Assembly: GCA_937876985.1 (NCBI GenBank)
Contig: CALEFT010000052.1
Coordinates: forward strand, 28,042 to 92,041
Origin: an uncultured Clostridia bacterium
GTDB lineage: Bacteria; Bacillota; Clostridia; Saccharofermentanales; Saccharofermentanaceae
Reading direction: 5' to 3'
Length of the DNA stretch: 64,000 bases
The notes under the pieces were generated by a model that saw only the letters and a program-made list of their open reading frames with translations, was not told the DNA's origin and searched no databases. Shown here piece after piece: positions 28,522 to 37,376 of this stretch. The number at the start of each line of letters is the position of its first letter. The first letter of the stretch is position 1. The position numbers and the translations under genes were made by a program.

Positions 28522-30447
28522 ATGAGACTTAGAAAATTTATCGCTTTTGTCCTAGTTTTGGCGATTTCCGTTGGAATATTCGCATGCAGCAAAGCACAGG
28601 ATTCTTTTGTCACGAGCCAAGCTCAAACTTCCGCTACAACCGCTGTCACAACTAGCGAGAGCCAAGCGGAGACGACTTTAGAAGCGACATCTACGCCAAC
28701 TCCAATTCCAACAATAAACCCTGAATACATTGGACTTAGCGCAGAAGAGATTTGCGACTTATTGACTATTGAAGAGAAGGCTGCACAGATGGTTCAGGGC
28801 GCTATCTACAACCTGAATCGTTTTGACATGGCCGAGGTTTGCTACGGCTCAGTTTTGTCCACTAACGGAAACTGGCCGGCAAATACCTGCGAGCAGTGGA
28901 ACAACATCATTAGAAGATATCAGGCTGCAGCACTTTCCACTTCTACTGGAATTCCGTTTGTATATGGAAACGACTCTGTTCACGGAGTAAATACTACTAC
29001 TGGCTGCGTTATTTTCCCACACAATATCAACGTTGGCGCTGCTAATAACGAAGAACTCACATACGAGATGGGCGTAGCAGTTGGTTCAGATGTTCTGCAC
29101 ACACAGATGATTTGGAACTTCGCACCATGCATCGCTGTATCAAATGACCCTCGTTGGGGAAGAACTTATGAATGCTTCTCTTCCGACATCGAGATTGTAA
29201 CTAATCTTGGTCTTGCACTTAATAACGGCATGATGTCTGAGGGTGTTATTACTTGTCCGAAGCACTTTTTCTGCGACGGCTATGCTGTTTATGGAACTGG
29301 AGAAGACTCTGGCGGAGTAGATAGAATAATTGACCGTGGAGACGCAATTGTATCTGACGACGTTATCCAAGCAAACCTAGACATGTATCAGCAATTCATA
29401 GACGCTGGCGCACAGACAATCATGATCTCGCACACTGCTCTTAACGGAGTAAAAATGCATGAATACGCTGAATATATTATGATGCTCAAGGACGAGATGG
29501 GCTTTACTGGCTTTATCGTTTCTGACTGGGATTCATTAGAGAATTGCTCTGGAGCAGACCTCGAAGAGAACGTAATTCTCGCCGTGAATGCAGGAATCGA
29601 TATGCTAATGGAATCCTCAAACTACGAAGAATGCCGCCAGATAATTATCGAGGCTGTAAACGACGGAAGAATCTCGATGGAGCGAATCGATGATGCAGTA
29701 ACTAGAATCCTTAGAGTAAAGATTGATGCAGGCTTATTCGAAGACCCATATCTTGAGAACCTAAACCCTACTTATGAGTGGTATTCTACTGAGTCGCAGG
29801 GCATTGCTAGAGAAATGGCTGCATCTTCCCTCGTTCCTATCAAGGACGACATTGGACTTACAATTGAGGAAGGCTCACGAGTATTTGTATGCGGACCAGC
29901 TTCTGATGACGCTGGTGCACTTTGCGGTGGATGGACTTACACATGGGAAGGCTCTCTTGACTCAAACGGCCTTAACTGGTGTCCAACAGGAACATCTATC
30001 CTTACTGCACTAGAAAATATTGCAGAAGAATATAATCTTACTATCGTAACTGACCCAGAAGAAATCTCTACTTGCGATTTGGTATTGCTCTGTGTCGGAG
30101 AAATCACATATGCTGAGTGGACTGGCGATACCGAAGACCTATCAATTACTGGCTCTCACGGCATCCCAGGGAACCTTGAAGCAATCGAACTAGCAAACGA
30201 ATCTGGCCTACCAACTATTACACTCATTACATCAGGTCGTAATGTTATCATCTCTGAATACATCGACAACTGGGATTCAGTAATCATGTGCTACTGGCCA
30301 GGCTCTGAGGGTGGCGAAGCTATCGCATCCTGCTTAGTCGGAGAACACGAATATACTGGCACTCTTCCAATGCCTTTTTATGAGAGTGTAGAAGATATTG
30401 ATAATGGCATCGAGTGGCTACCACAGGGCTATTCAGCGGTAAACTAA
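28522..30447 (+). CDS. GH3 family beta-glycosidase lipoprotein
   Basis: This 641-residue exported enzyme probably releases terminal beta-linked glucose from cello- or other oligosaccharides. A signal peptide ends in the lipobox SVGIFAC, then a Thr/Ser/Ala-rich linker leads into the GH3 barrel at about residue 75. Family motifs are YGNDSVHGVN, CPKHFF near 246 and the nucleophile Asp near 335 in IVSDWDS. The C-terminal alpha/beta domain contains VFVCGPASDDAG and WPGSEGGEA. There is no fibronectin-III domain at the end. AGGAGG precedes the start. It is probably a single-gene unit. Confidence 0.92.
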   Translation: MRLRKFIAFVLVLAISVGIFACSKAQDSFVTSQAQTSATTAVTTSESQAETTLEATSTPTPIPTINPEYIGLSAEEICDLLTIEEKAAQMVQGAIYNLNRFDMAEVCYGSVLSTNGNWPANTCEQWNNIIRRYQAAALSTSTGIPFVYGNDSVHGVNTTTGCVIFPHNINVGAANNEELTYEMGVAVGSDVLHTQMIWNFAPCIAVSNDPRWGRTYECFSSDIEIVTNLGLALNNGMMSEGVITCPKHFFCDGYAVYGTGEDSGGVDRIIDRGDAIVSDDVIQANLDMYQQFIDAGAQTIMISHTALNGVKMHEYAEYIMMLKDEMGFTGFIVSDWDSLENCSGADLEENVILAVNAGIDMLMESSNYEECRQIIIEAVNDGRISMERIDDAVTRILRVKIDAGLFEDPYLENLNPTYEWYSTESQGIAREMAASSLVPIKDDIGLTIEEGSRVFVCGPASDDAGALCGGWTYTWEGSLDSNGLNWCPTGTSILTALENIAEEYNLTIVTDPEEISTCDLVLLCVGEITYAEWTGDTEDLSITGSHGIPGNLEAIELANESGLPTITLITSGRNVIISEYIDNWDSVIMCYWPGSEGGEAIASCLVGEHEYTGTLPMPFYESVEDIDNGIEWLPQGYSAVN

Positions 30448-30490
30448 TTAGTTTTTTACTTGCGTTGTTTTTTACTATTAACAAATCGAA

Positions 30491-30533
30491 AAGGCACAGC
30501 GGCAATAAAAAAAGTCGTTGTGCCTTATTATTT
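30491..30533. terminator. Terminator between convergent genes
   Basis: AAGGCACAGCGGC pairs, with G-T wobbles, with GTCGTTGTGCCTT; the loop is A-rich. A T-rich stretch follows on the plus strand and TTTT on the minus strand, so it may end both the GH3 gene and the gene at 30633. Confidence 0.7.
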
Positions 30534-30632
30534 GGATTTCCATGTGTTGGTTTTCTTAATTTGTCTGTTTCCTGCGTAATGCTCCAAAATAGATAGTCTA
30601 ATCACCTGAGTTTCTAATATCTCTATCCCTAA

Positions 30633-31352
30633 TCAGAAAACATAAATCAATCCAAGAACTTCAAGAATAACAACAATAATAAGTGCAATAACGATGGCCC
30701 AAAGGATAGCTGGATTATTCATTGGATGAACACTTGGCTTTGGCTCATTACTTGCACGAAGGTCCTCTAGCGGATCAAAATCAGAATACGGTGGCTTCGT
30801 GTAGCTCACATTTGAACTAGCATTCGCACTGCCTCCTAACGCCGCATTCTGCTTAAACTGTTCGTCTTGGAGACGACTAATTCGCATTGCTGCATCATAT
30901 CCAATCTCGAATGCGTCTTTCTCGCTAGAGTTCATTGTCTCATATCGAACACGAGCATTCATAAGTTGCTCGTCACTATCCGGAGTCGCAATATTTGTTG
31001 AAGCTTCAGCTTCAATATTAGCTTCGTCACCATATGAAGTGGAAACTAGCATAGTATCAGCAGATATTTCCGGCTCTTCCTTCTTAACTACCTTTGGCAC
31101 GACCATTCCGCTAAGAAGTTCCTCGTCCTCGTAGGAATCAATAAAAGCCGACGAAGACTCAGTAAACTGCAAGGACTCATAGCCCAAAGACTGCTCTGCT
31201 TCAATATCGGGAGAAAAATGCGTAGACAAATTGACAAACTCAGGCACACCGTCATTATTCATGACAGCTCGTTCTGGCTTCGTGTGCACCTCAAGTCTTA
31301 GCTCGTTGTCTCTGTTATCCAAAGCTTTGTCCTCCCATAACCTAGAAAGCAT
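30633..31352 (-). CDS. C-tail-anchored protein of unknown function
   Basis: This 239-residue protein is mostly polar and acidic, with a single hydrophobic segment at the extreme C-terminus (AILWAIVIALIIVVILEVLGL). It should therefore sit in the membrane with its body in the cytoplasm. A conserved-looking block, NARVRYETMNSSEKDAFEIG, lies near residue 130. No enzyme motif is visible and I do not recognise the family. GGAGGG lies twelve bases upstream of the chosen Met, so the start is uncertain. Confidence 0.55.
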   Translation of the reverse strand: MLSRLWEDKALDNRDNELRLEVHTKPERAVMNNDGVPEFVNLSTHFSPDIEAEQSLGYESLQFTESSSAFIDSYEDEELLSGMVVPKVVKKEEPEISADTMLVSTSYGDEANIEAEASTNIATPDSDEQLMNARVRYETMNSSEKDAFEIGYDAAMRISRLQDEQFKQNAALGGSANASSNVSYTKPPYSDFDPLEDLRASNEPKPSVHPMNNPAILWAIVIALIIVVILEVLGLIYVF

Positions 31353-31392
31353 TATACACGCAAGCCCTCCGTTTTACTAGTAAACATAAAGA

Positions 31393-31432
31393 AAACCCTT
31401 CCCACAGCAAATGCAAGAAGGGTTAGGTTCTC
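31393..31432 (-). terminator. Terminator of the adhE operon
   Basis: On the minus strand AACCCTTC pairs with GAAGGGTT, followed by TTCTTT. Upstream of it, ten bases after the stop codon of the kinase gene, lies a 16-base perfect palindrome with CCCTTTTCG as its half-site (31447-31462), which could be a second hairpin. Confidence 0.7.
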
Positions 31433-31471
31433 TATATTATTTATTTCCCTTTTCGAAAAGGGTTAAGAAGA

Positions 31472-32233
31472 TTATTCGTAATCTACTACGTTAATCCAAT
31501 TTCTAAGAAGCGCCTGCTCCTGTGGGTCGGAAACCTTCTTAACAAGCTGAGAGCAAGCAACAATTGGAAGCCACTCATAAACGCGGCGGCTGTCAGCGCC
31601 AGTCTCAATGCAGAATGCCTTCAAATACTTCTTCGCCATGTCCTCAGAAATCTTGAGGCTAAGCATTAGATATGTACGAGCTACATCTGCGCAAGGGTCG
31701 CCCTGAGTTACGTGAGACCAGTCAAGAATGTAAGCCTCACCTTCTGGAGTAATGATAATGTTGTTTGGATTGAAGTCTCCGTGGCAGATAGAGTACTGCT
31801 TGTTGAAAGAGTTGAGTCTCATAAGGAGCTCGTATCTTGTAGCGGAATCGATTTCTGCCTCGCAAATCTTACGGTTCATCTTGTCCCAGTGCTTATTCAT
31901 TAGCGCACACTTCTTGGAGTGAACCATCGCCTGAAGCTTTACAAACTTCTCCATATACTCGTCGAACTTCTCTGGATTGCTTCCAACTAAGTCAGAAATT
32001 GTGCTGCCCTCGATAAACTCAGTAACAATAGCCCACTTGCCGTCAATCTTGAGAACTTCCTTAAGCTTAGGAACATTGAGTTCTGTCTCCTGCGCTCTAG
32101 CATGATTAAGTGCTTCATTCAAAATATCAGAAGTCGTATATGTCTCATCGAAAAGCTTAATTACAGAATCACCATCGCGATAAATCTTCTTATGCTTACG
32201 CTCTACTATTACATTGTTAAGTTCGTATGCCAT
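31472..32233 (-). CDS. APH-fold phosphotransferase
   Basis: This 253-residue protein has the aminoglycoside-phosphotransferase/choline-kinase fold. The catalytic loop ICHGDFNPNNII and the metal-binding ILDWSHVTQGDP are intact, and KWAIVTEFIEGSTI marks the hinge. Such kinases phosphorylate small hydroxyl compounds (choline, fructosamines, sugars) or antibiotics; the substrate here is not deducible. It begins three bases after adhE, with its GGAGG inside the adhE 3-prime end, so the two are co-translated. A motif copy (32148-32156) encodes Lys-Leu-Phe-Asp. Confidence 0.82.
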   Translation of the reverse strand: MAYELNNVIVERKHKKIYRDGDSVIKLFDETYTTSDILNEALNHARAQETELNVPKLKEVLKIDGKWAIVTEFIEGSTISDLVGSNPEKFDEYMEKFVKLQAMVHSKKCALMNKHWDKMNRKICEAEIDSATRYELLMRLNSFNKQYSICHGDFNPNNIIITPEGEAYILDWSHVTQGDPCADVARTYLMLSLKISEDMAKKYLKAFCIETGADSRRVYEWLPIVACSQLVKKVSDPQEQALLRNWINVVDYE

Positions 32234-32236
32234 GAC

Positions 32237-34858
32237 TTATACCTCCTCGTGCGTACCATAATATGCATTTAGGTATAGCTGCTTAATCTCAGACATCAAT
32301 GGATATCTTGGGTTAGCACCTGTACACTGGTCGTCAAAAGCATTCTCGCACATCTCGTCGAGTGTTGCAAGGAAAGCCTGCTCATCTGGAACATAATCCT
32401 TGATTGTTGGCTTGATACCAACTGCTGCCTTGAGCTCGTCAAGCTTTGTAAGAAGTGCCTCTACAAGAGCCTCATTACTCATGCTCTTATCGCCAAAGCC
32501 AAGTGCAACAGCAACCTCTGCATAGCGAGCCATTGTGTGTGGGTGGTCATACTGTGAGAATGTACCCATCTTTGTTGGAGTCTCGCTCATGTTGAAGCGA
32601 ATTACTTCATCAATCAAAAGCGCATTTGCAACACCGTGTGGCAAGTGGTGGAAAGCACCAAGCTTATGTGCCATTGAGTGGCAGATTCCAAGGAACGCAT
32701 TCGCGAAAGCCATACCAGCCATAGTAGCAGCGTTAGCCATCTTCTCTCTTGCAACTACATCTGTCTGTCCATCGTTATATGCACGTGGCAAGTACTCGAA
32801 TACAGTCTTCAAGGACTGAATAGCAAGTCCGTCTGTATAATCTGTAGCCATAATGGAAGCGTATGCCTCAAGTGCGTGTGTAACTGCATCGATACCAGAA
32901 GCCGCTGTAAGTCCCTTAGGAGCTGACATATGGAAATCTGTGTCAATAATTGCCATGTTTGGAAGTAGCTCGTAGTCAGCTAGTGGATACTTTACAGAAG
33001 TATTCTCGTCTGTAATAACTGCAAAAGGAGTAACCTCGGAGCCAGTACCAGCAGAAGTTGGAATAGCAATAAAGTATGCCTTCTCGCCCATCTTAGGGAA
33101 TGTGTAAACTCTCTTTCTAATGTCCATAAATCTCATAGCCATATCGAAAAAGTCTACTTCTGGATGCTCATAAAGAACCCACATAATCTTAGCAGCGTCC
33201 ATTGCCGAACCACCACCTAGTGCAATGATGCAGTCAGGAGCAAATGCGCTCATCTGCTCAGCACCCTTCTTAGCACAACCAAGTGTTGGATCTGGCTCTA
33301 CCTCGAAGAAAGAGGAATGAACAATTCCCATCTCATCAAGCTTATCTGTGATTGGCTTAGTATAACCATTCTGATACAAGAAGCTATCTGTAACAATAAA
33401 TGCTCTCTTCTTGCCCATCACATTCTTAAGTTCGTCTAATGCTACGCCGAGGCAGCCCTTCTTAATATATACCTTCTCTGGAGCTCTAAACCAAAGCATA
33501 TTCTCTCTCCTCTCAGCAACTGTCTTGATATTGATAAGGTGCTTAACACCAACATTCTCGGAAACAGAGTTTCCACCCCAAGAACCGCATCCAAGTGTAA
33601 GTGATGGAGCAAGCTTGAAGTTATAAATGTCACCAATACCACCGTGTGAGGATGGAGTATTTACAAGAATACGGCAAGTCTTCATTCTAGAAGCAAATGT
33701 ATTAATCTTGTCTGTATCCTTAATTGCATCAAGATAAATAGAAGATGTATGTCCGAAGCCACCGTCAGCAACAAGTCTTTCTGCCTTATTAAGCGCATCC
33801 TCGAAAGAAGTGGACTTATACATAGCAAGAACTGGTGAAAGCTTCTCATGTGCAAATTCTTCTGTAAGCTCTACAGATTCTACTTCACCGATAAGAATCT
33901 TTGTCTTCTCTGGAACATCAACTCCAGCAAGACTTGCGATTGTATGTGCCTTCTGTCCAACAATCTTCGCGTTAAGAGCACCGTTGATAAGAATTGTCTT
34001 ACGAACCTTCTCTGTCTCCTCGTCATTTAAGAAGTAACAACCGCGTTTAGCAAACTCTGCCTTAACAGCATCGTAAATATTCTCATTTACAATTACTGAC
34101 TGCTCAGAAGCACAAATCATTCCGTTATCGAATGTCTTCGAGTGAATGATGGAATTTACTGCCAAGAGAATGTCAGCACTTTCTTCAATAATTGCAGGAG
34201 TATTACCTGCACCAACGCCAACTGCTGGCTTACCAGAAGAATATGCAGCCTTAACCATACCAGGGCCACCTGTAGCAAGAATGATATCTGCATTTCTCAT
34301 TAGGCAGTTAGTCATATCAAGACTTGGAACATCAATCCACTTAATCAAATCCTTAGGTGCACCTGCCTTAACAGCAGCATCTAGAACTAGCTTTGCTGCA
34401 GCGATTGTGCTGTTTTTCGCACGAGGATGAGGACTGATAATAATTCCGTTACCTGTCTTAAGTGCGAGTAATGTCTTAAAAATAGCTGTAGATGTAGGAT
34501 TTGTAGTAGGAATAACTGCTGCAATAACACCAATTGGCTCAGCAATTCTAATAATCCCGTTTGCCTTATCCTCTTCGATAATGCCGTGTGTCTTTGTATC
34601 CTTGTACTTGTTGTAGATATATTCACTTGCGTAGTGATTCTTGATTACCTTATCTTCAACAATACCCATGCCTGTCTCAGCTACTGCTTCTTTTGCTAGA
34701 GAGATTCGAGCATTGTTCGCTGCCATTGCGCAAACCTTAAAAATCTCGTCGTATTGCTCCTGTGTAAACTTGGCATACTCCTCTTGCGCCAACTTAACGG
34801 CTGCAATTGCCTTCTCAAGAGCCTCGACACTGTCAACAAACATAATATCTTCAGCCAT
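32237..34858 (-). CDS. adhE: Bifunctional aldehyde-alcohol dehydrogenase
   Basis: AdhE reduces acetyl-CoA to acetaldehyde and then ethanol, reoxidising NADH during fermentation. The 873-residue protein has an N-terminal aldehyde dehydrogenase half with catalytic Cys near 247 in NGMICASEQS. Its C-terminal iron-dependent alcohol dehydrogenase half has GGGSAMDAAK and the metal-ligand block HSMAHKLGAFHHLPHG. It should form spirosomes, as known for the family. GGGGG lies nine bases upstream of the ATG. It is the first gene of an operon with an APH-fold kinase. The upstream region carries a perfect palindrome that may control it. Confidence 0.96.
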   Translation of the reverse strand: MAEDIMFVDSVEALEKAIAAVKLAQEEYAKFTQEQYDEIFKVCAMAANNARISLAKEAVAETGMGIVEDKVIKNHYASEYIYNKYKDTKTHGIIEEDKANGIIRIAEPIGVIAAVIPTTNPTSTAIFKTLLALKTGNGIIISPHPRAKNSTIAAAKLVLDAAVKAGAPKDLIKWIDVPSLDMTNCLMRNADIILATGGPGMVKAAYSSGKPAVGVGAGNTPAIIEESADILLAVNSIIHSKTFDNGMICASEQSVIVNENIYDAVKAEFAKRGCYFLNDEETEKVRKTILINGALNAKIVGQKAHTIASLAGVDVPEKTKILIGEVESVELTEEFAHEKLSPVLAMYKSTSFEDALNKAERLVADGGFGHTSSIYLDAIKDTDKINTFASRMKTCRILVNTPSSHGGIGDIYNFKLAPSLTLGCGSWGGNSVSENVGVKHLINIKTVAERRENMLWFRAPEKVYIKKGCLGVALDELKNVMGKKRAFIVTDSFLYQNGYTKPITDKLDEMGIVHSSFFEVEPDPTLGCAKKGAEQMSAFAPDCIIALGGGSAMDAAKIMWVLYEHPEVDFFDMAMRFMDIRKRVYTFPKMGEKAYFIAIPTSAGTGSEVTPFAVITDENTSVKYPLADYELLPNMAIIDTDFHMSAPKGLTAASGIDAVTHALEAYASIMATDYTDGLAIQSLKTVFEYLPRAYNDGQTDVVAREKMANAATMAGMAFANAFLGICHSMAHKLGAFHHLPHGVANALLIDEVIRFNMSETPTKMGTFSQYDHPHTMARYAEVAVALGFGDKSMSNEALVEALLTKLDELKAAVGIKPTIKDYVPDEQAFLATLDEMCENAFDDQCTGANPRYPLMSEIKQLYLNAYYGTHEEV

Positions 34859-34913
34859 AAAAACAACCCCCTTTAAAGCTTAGTTTGATTTTACCGCAAT
34901 TGTTCTTTTTAAC

Positions 34914-34985
34914 ATTATAGAAATGCGGTGCTCTTATGTGTTGTTTTATCGACAATTTGCCAAAACTTTGATAATCAAAGTTTTG
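34914..34985 (-). promoter_or_regulatory. adhE promoter region with perfect palindrome
   Basis: On the minus strand a TATAAT -10 lies at 34914-34919. Upstream, 34961-34985 is a perfect inverted repeat: CAAAACTTTGAT, one base, then its complement. At about 50-75 bases upstream of the inferred start point it would suit an activator or looping repressor. No regulator gene is adjacent. Confidence 0.45.
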
Positions 34986-35073
34986 TTTGGTAGTTTTTGA
35001 TCACCTATGATTGCCATTCTCTCGTCCGTCTTGTCCACCACTTATAAAATATCGATAAAAATTCAGAAATAAT

Positions 35074-35233
35074 TTCAACAAAACAAGGCTTTATGGGTGA
35101 GCTTTCTGTTGATATAAAATTGGGCGATTCCTGTCAACAAATCTGTCAACAGATTGACCTGTTTTTGTTGACAAAACTGTTGACGGAAGCCCTGTCAACA
35201 AATCTGCCAACAGATTAGCCCATTTATTTTCTA
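35074..35233. repeat. Dispersed TGTCAACA repeat, copy 1
   Basis: This segment starts TTCAACAAAACAAGG and continues GGGTGAGCTTTCTGTTGATA, closely matching 63776-63816. It then has two rounds of CTGTCAACAAATCTG followed by YCAACAGATT, with a reverse-orientation TTGTTGAC element between them. The inner AATCTGTCAACAGATT is a near-palindrome. The only other copy seen is at 63776-63866. It lies in the 541-base gap between adhE and the polyamine operon; the rest of the gap besides the adhE promoter shows nothing recognisable. Confidence 0.75.
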
Positions 35234-35285
35234 CCGTTTCATCAACCAGAATAGACACTAAGTTATTGGCTAACATATCTTTCAC
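35091..35285 (-). CDS. Possible 64-residue protein read through the repeat
   Basis: A GTG start with GGAGGT six bases upstream opens a 64-residue frame on the minus strand. The first part is MKDMLANNLVSILVDETVE; the rest is encoded by the dispersed repeat and contains ANLLADLLTG and a C-terminal QSVDRFVDRNRP. The equivalent frame at the second repeat copy is interrupted by stops after ANLLTDLLTNIG. It may be a real small gene, a decayed gene family, or coincidence; the good ribosome binding site is the only argument for translation. Confidence 0.3.
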   Translation of the reverse strand: MKDMLANNLVSILVDETVENKWANLLADLLTGLPSTVLSTKTGQSVDRFVDRNRPILYQQKAHP

Positions 35286-35399
35286 GCAGGCACCTCCAAG
35301 AAGTGTCTCTTGTGATATACTTTACAAGGGAATATAAGGAATGTTTGCGTTTGGGCAAACGAGATAATACGAAGATAATAAGGAGACTAACAGGGGCGC

Positions 35400-36620
35400 G
35401 TGAAACTAGTTGAAATTCCAATTGAGAAAATGGAAGAGTACCGCTTGAGGTTGATTTTCGAGGGGTATAAGTGGGATCCTCAGTTTAAGGATCACAATAC
35501 TATTGCGCGCCATGTTTTGGTTTTGTCGAAGGACGAGCACGAGGAGATTAAGAGGCTGACCTTGGAGCTCGACGCGGAGACGACGGCGGCTGAGGAGTTT
35601 TTGAATAGTAATATTTCATATGCGAAGAAGCTTCGTATGACGCCGAAGGTGGCTAGGCTTTTGAAGAGGATGCGTGGCTACGAGCGAGAGCGTAATGTGA
35701 GGCTTAGAAGATATGATTTCCATCCGGTTAGCGAGGGTGGCTATAGCGTAAGCGAGGTTAATAGTGATGTGCCTGGCGGTTACGCGGAGGGAAGTCTCAT
35801 GCCGCTTATTGCGAAGGAGACCTTGCTTTCTTCTGCCTCTAGCGAAAAACCAGCCCACTCATATTCATATACGGATTTTGGCGAGTGCTATGTAAAGGCG
35901 ATTAAGAAAATCGTGAGGCCTGGTGGTAGGATTGCGCTCGTTCACTGCACGAGCTATAGCGACGATAGGCAAGTTATGCAGTTCATCGGAGATAGGCTTC
36001 AAATGGAGGGTTTCGAGGTCATCTATATGGCGGCCGATGGTTTGAAGTTTGTCGACAAAAAGGCGATTTCGGTGCTGCACGGACTTGAGGGCGAGGTCGA
36101 TTTTATTTTGAGATTTACGCCGGTTGAGTGGCTTTGCAAAATGCGCTTCAAGAGCTGGACTGGCTATTTTGATACAGTGACGCCAGCTTGCAATCACCCG
36201 ATTTCTATCTATGCGCAGACCAAAAGATTTCCGCTTGTCTGGGATATCCTTGAAGCAAATGGCATCTCGATGGCGACGTGGCGTAAGCTTCTGCCCGAGA
36301 CTTTGCCAGTTCGCGCAAGACTCGCGCAAGAGAAGCAGGGCTTTGTATATAAGCCGGTCTACGGAAGAGTTGGCGAGGACATCTCAATTAAGGAAGCCTG
36401 CGAGGAAAACGAATATAAGAAAATCCTGCGCAAGGTTAGACTAATGCCTCAAAATTACGTGGCGCAGAAGAAATTCATTAGCCGCGAGGTCGATGGTAAG
36501 CATGTTTGCATTGGGTCTTTTACAATAAATGGGGAGCACTGCGGCTACTATGCGCGCGTGTCCGATACGCCTCGAATTGATTCGAACGCGGCGGACATTC
36601 CGGTGCTCATTGAGGAGTGA
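35400..36620 (+). CDS. Glutathionylspermidine-synthetase-like ATP-grasp ligase
   Basis: This 406-residue protein resembles the synthetase domain of glutathionylspermidine synthase (GSP_synth family). Evidence includes SEVNSDVPGGYAEGS near residue 118, the central IALVHCTSYSDDRQVM, and the ATP-grasp nucleotide loop FVYKPVYGRVGEDISI near 320. The C-terminal SFTINGEHCGYYARVSD (after 375) corresponds to the metal-binding strand. The amidase domain of the bifunctional E. coli enzyme is absent. Such enzymes form an amide between a carboxylate and a polyamine amine. Being in one operon with homospermidine synthase, it may use homospermidine; this is inference. The start is GTG, with AGGGG close upstream. 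Confidence 0.75.
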   Translation: MKLVEIPIEKMEEYRLRLIFEGYKWDPQFKDHNTIARHVLVLSKDEHEEIKRLTLELDAETTAAEEFLNSNISYAKKLRMTPKVARLLKRMRGYERERNVRLRRYDFHPVSEGGYSVSEVNSDVPGGYAEGSLMPLIAKETLLSSASSEKPAHSYSYTDFGECYVKAIKKIVRPGGRIALVHCTSYSDDRQVMQFIGDRLQMEGFEVIYMAADGLKFVDKKAISVLHGLEGEVDFILRFTPVEWLCKMRFKSWTGYFDTVTPACNHPISIYAQTKRFPLVWDILEANGISMATWRKLLPETLPVRARLAQEKQGFVYKPVYGRVGEDISIKEACEENEYKKILRKVRLMPQNYVAQKKFISREVDGKHVCIGSFTINGEHCGYYARVSDTPRIDSNAADIPVLIEE

Positions 36621-36623
36621 CAA

Positions 36624-37346
36624 ATGGGTACGATTTTGGGACAGGAGGCTTTTCGCAAGTGGGTAAGCGCGAGTGGTATTTGGGCGGACTATGTTAGGCC
36701 GGTGCCTTTTGTTATCGAGGACGAATTTACTTCAACTTTTGTGCATTCTAGTGCCCCTGCTCGAAAAGCAGTCGCATCCACTAACACGTCACAAGGCGCG
36801 GGCCTTGGTTTGACGCTTCGACCGGATAGAAATCTCGCGGTTATTGTTGACCTTCCAGGTACGATGTCGGTTGAGTATGGCGTAGAGCTTGCGAGGCTGG
36901 GCTTTTGTCCGGTGCCGATTTACAATAGTCCGCTTGAGCCGATTGGGGTGCTGTCGACAGTCGATAGCCGATCTTTGTCGAAGGCATTGATTGAGCAGGC
37001 TGATAAAGTTTTTTCGATAGAGATAAAGCACGATTCGATGCCGGCGTTCCTAATCGATGAGAATCGTAGTGGGATTCGCAAGAAGGACGTCAATGCTTTT
37101 GATAATGCGTGGGATGTTTATGGGCAGGATTTGCCGTCGGCTAAGTTTATGCGAGAGCATGGTGTGCAGGGTGTGGCCGTTTTGGTGCAGGAGATTAAGT
37201 GGCCGCTTTATCGCTCTGTTAATGCGGATCTTCGCAAGGTTCTCTATTCGCTCCAGAAGAAAAAGATGCCGATTTATATCACAGACGGCTTCGGGGAAAT
37301 GCGCCGCATTATGCTATGTAGGCTGATTGTTGGCAGAGAAGACTAA
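36624..37346 (+). CDS. Unknown protein of the polyamine operon
   Basis: I do not recognise this 240-residue protein. It has no signal peptide or membrane segment. A strand-rich middle, LAVIVDLPGTMSVEYGVELA, is followed by LGFCPVPIYNSPLEP, suggesting an alpha/beta fold. The C-terminal part ends in KKKMPIYITDGFGEM. It starts three bases after the ATP-grasp gene with GGAG upstream and precedes homospermidine synthase by 30 bases, so it is co-transcribed and probably works in the same pathway. A motif copy (36761-36769) encodes Ala-Arg-Lys-Ala. Confidence 0.6.
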   Translation: MGTILGQEAFRKWVSASGIWADYVRPVPFVIEDEFTSTFVHSSAPARKAVASTNTSQGAGLGLTLRPDRNLAVIVDLPGTMSVEYGVELARLGFCPVPIYNSPLEPIGVLSTVDSRSLSKALIEQADKVFSIEIKHDSMPAFLIDENRSGIRKKDVNAFDNAWDVYGQDLPSAKFMREHGVQGVAVLVQEIKWPLYRSVNADLRKVLYSLQKKKMPIYITDGFGEMRRIMLCRLIVGRED

Positions 37347-37376
37347 CTAGAATGATGATAAGAAGAGGATTATAAA

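Noticed and set aside
34895..34912. Rex-like operator upstream of adhE (TTGTT...AACA)
   Set aside because: The half-sites are two bases too close for the Rex consensus and the second half is imperfect, so it looks like chance in an AT-rich leader.
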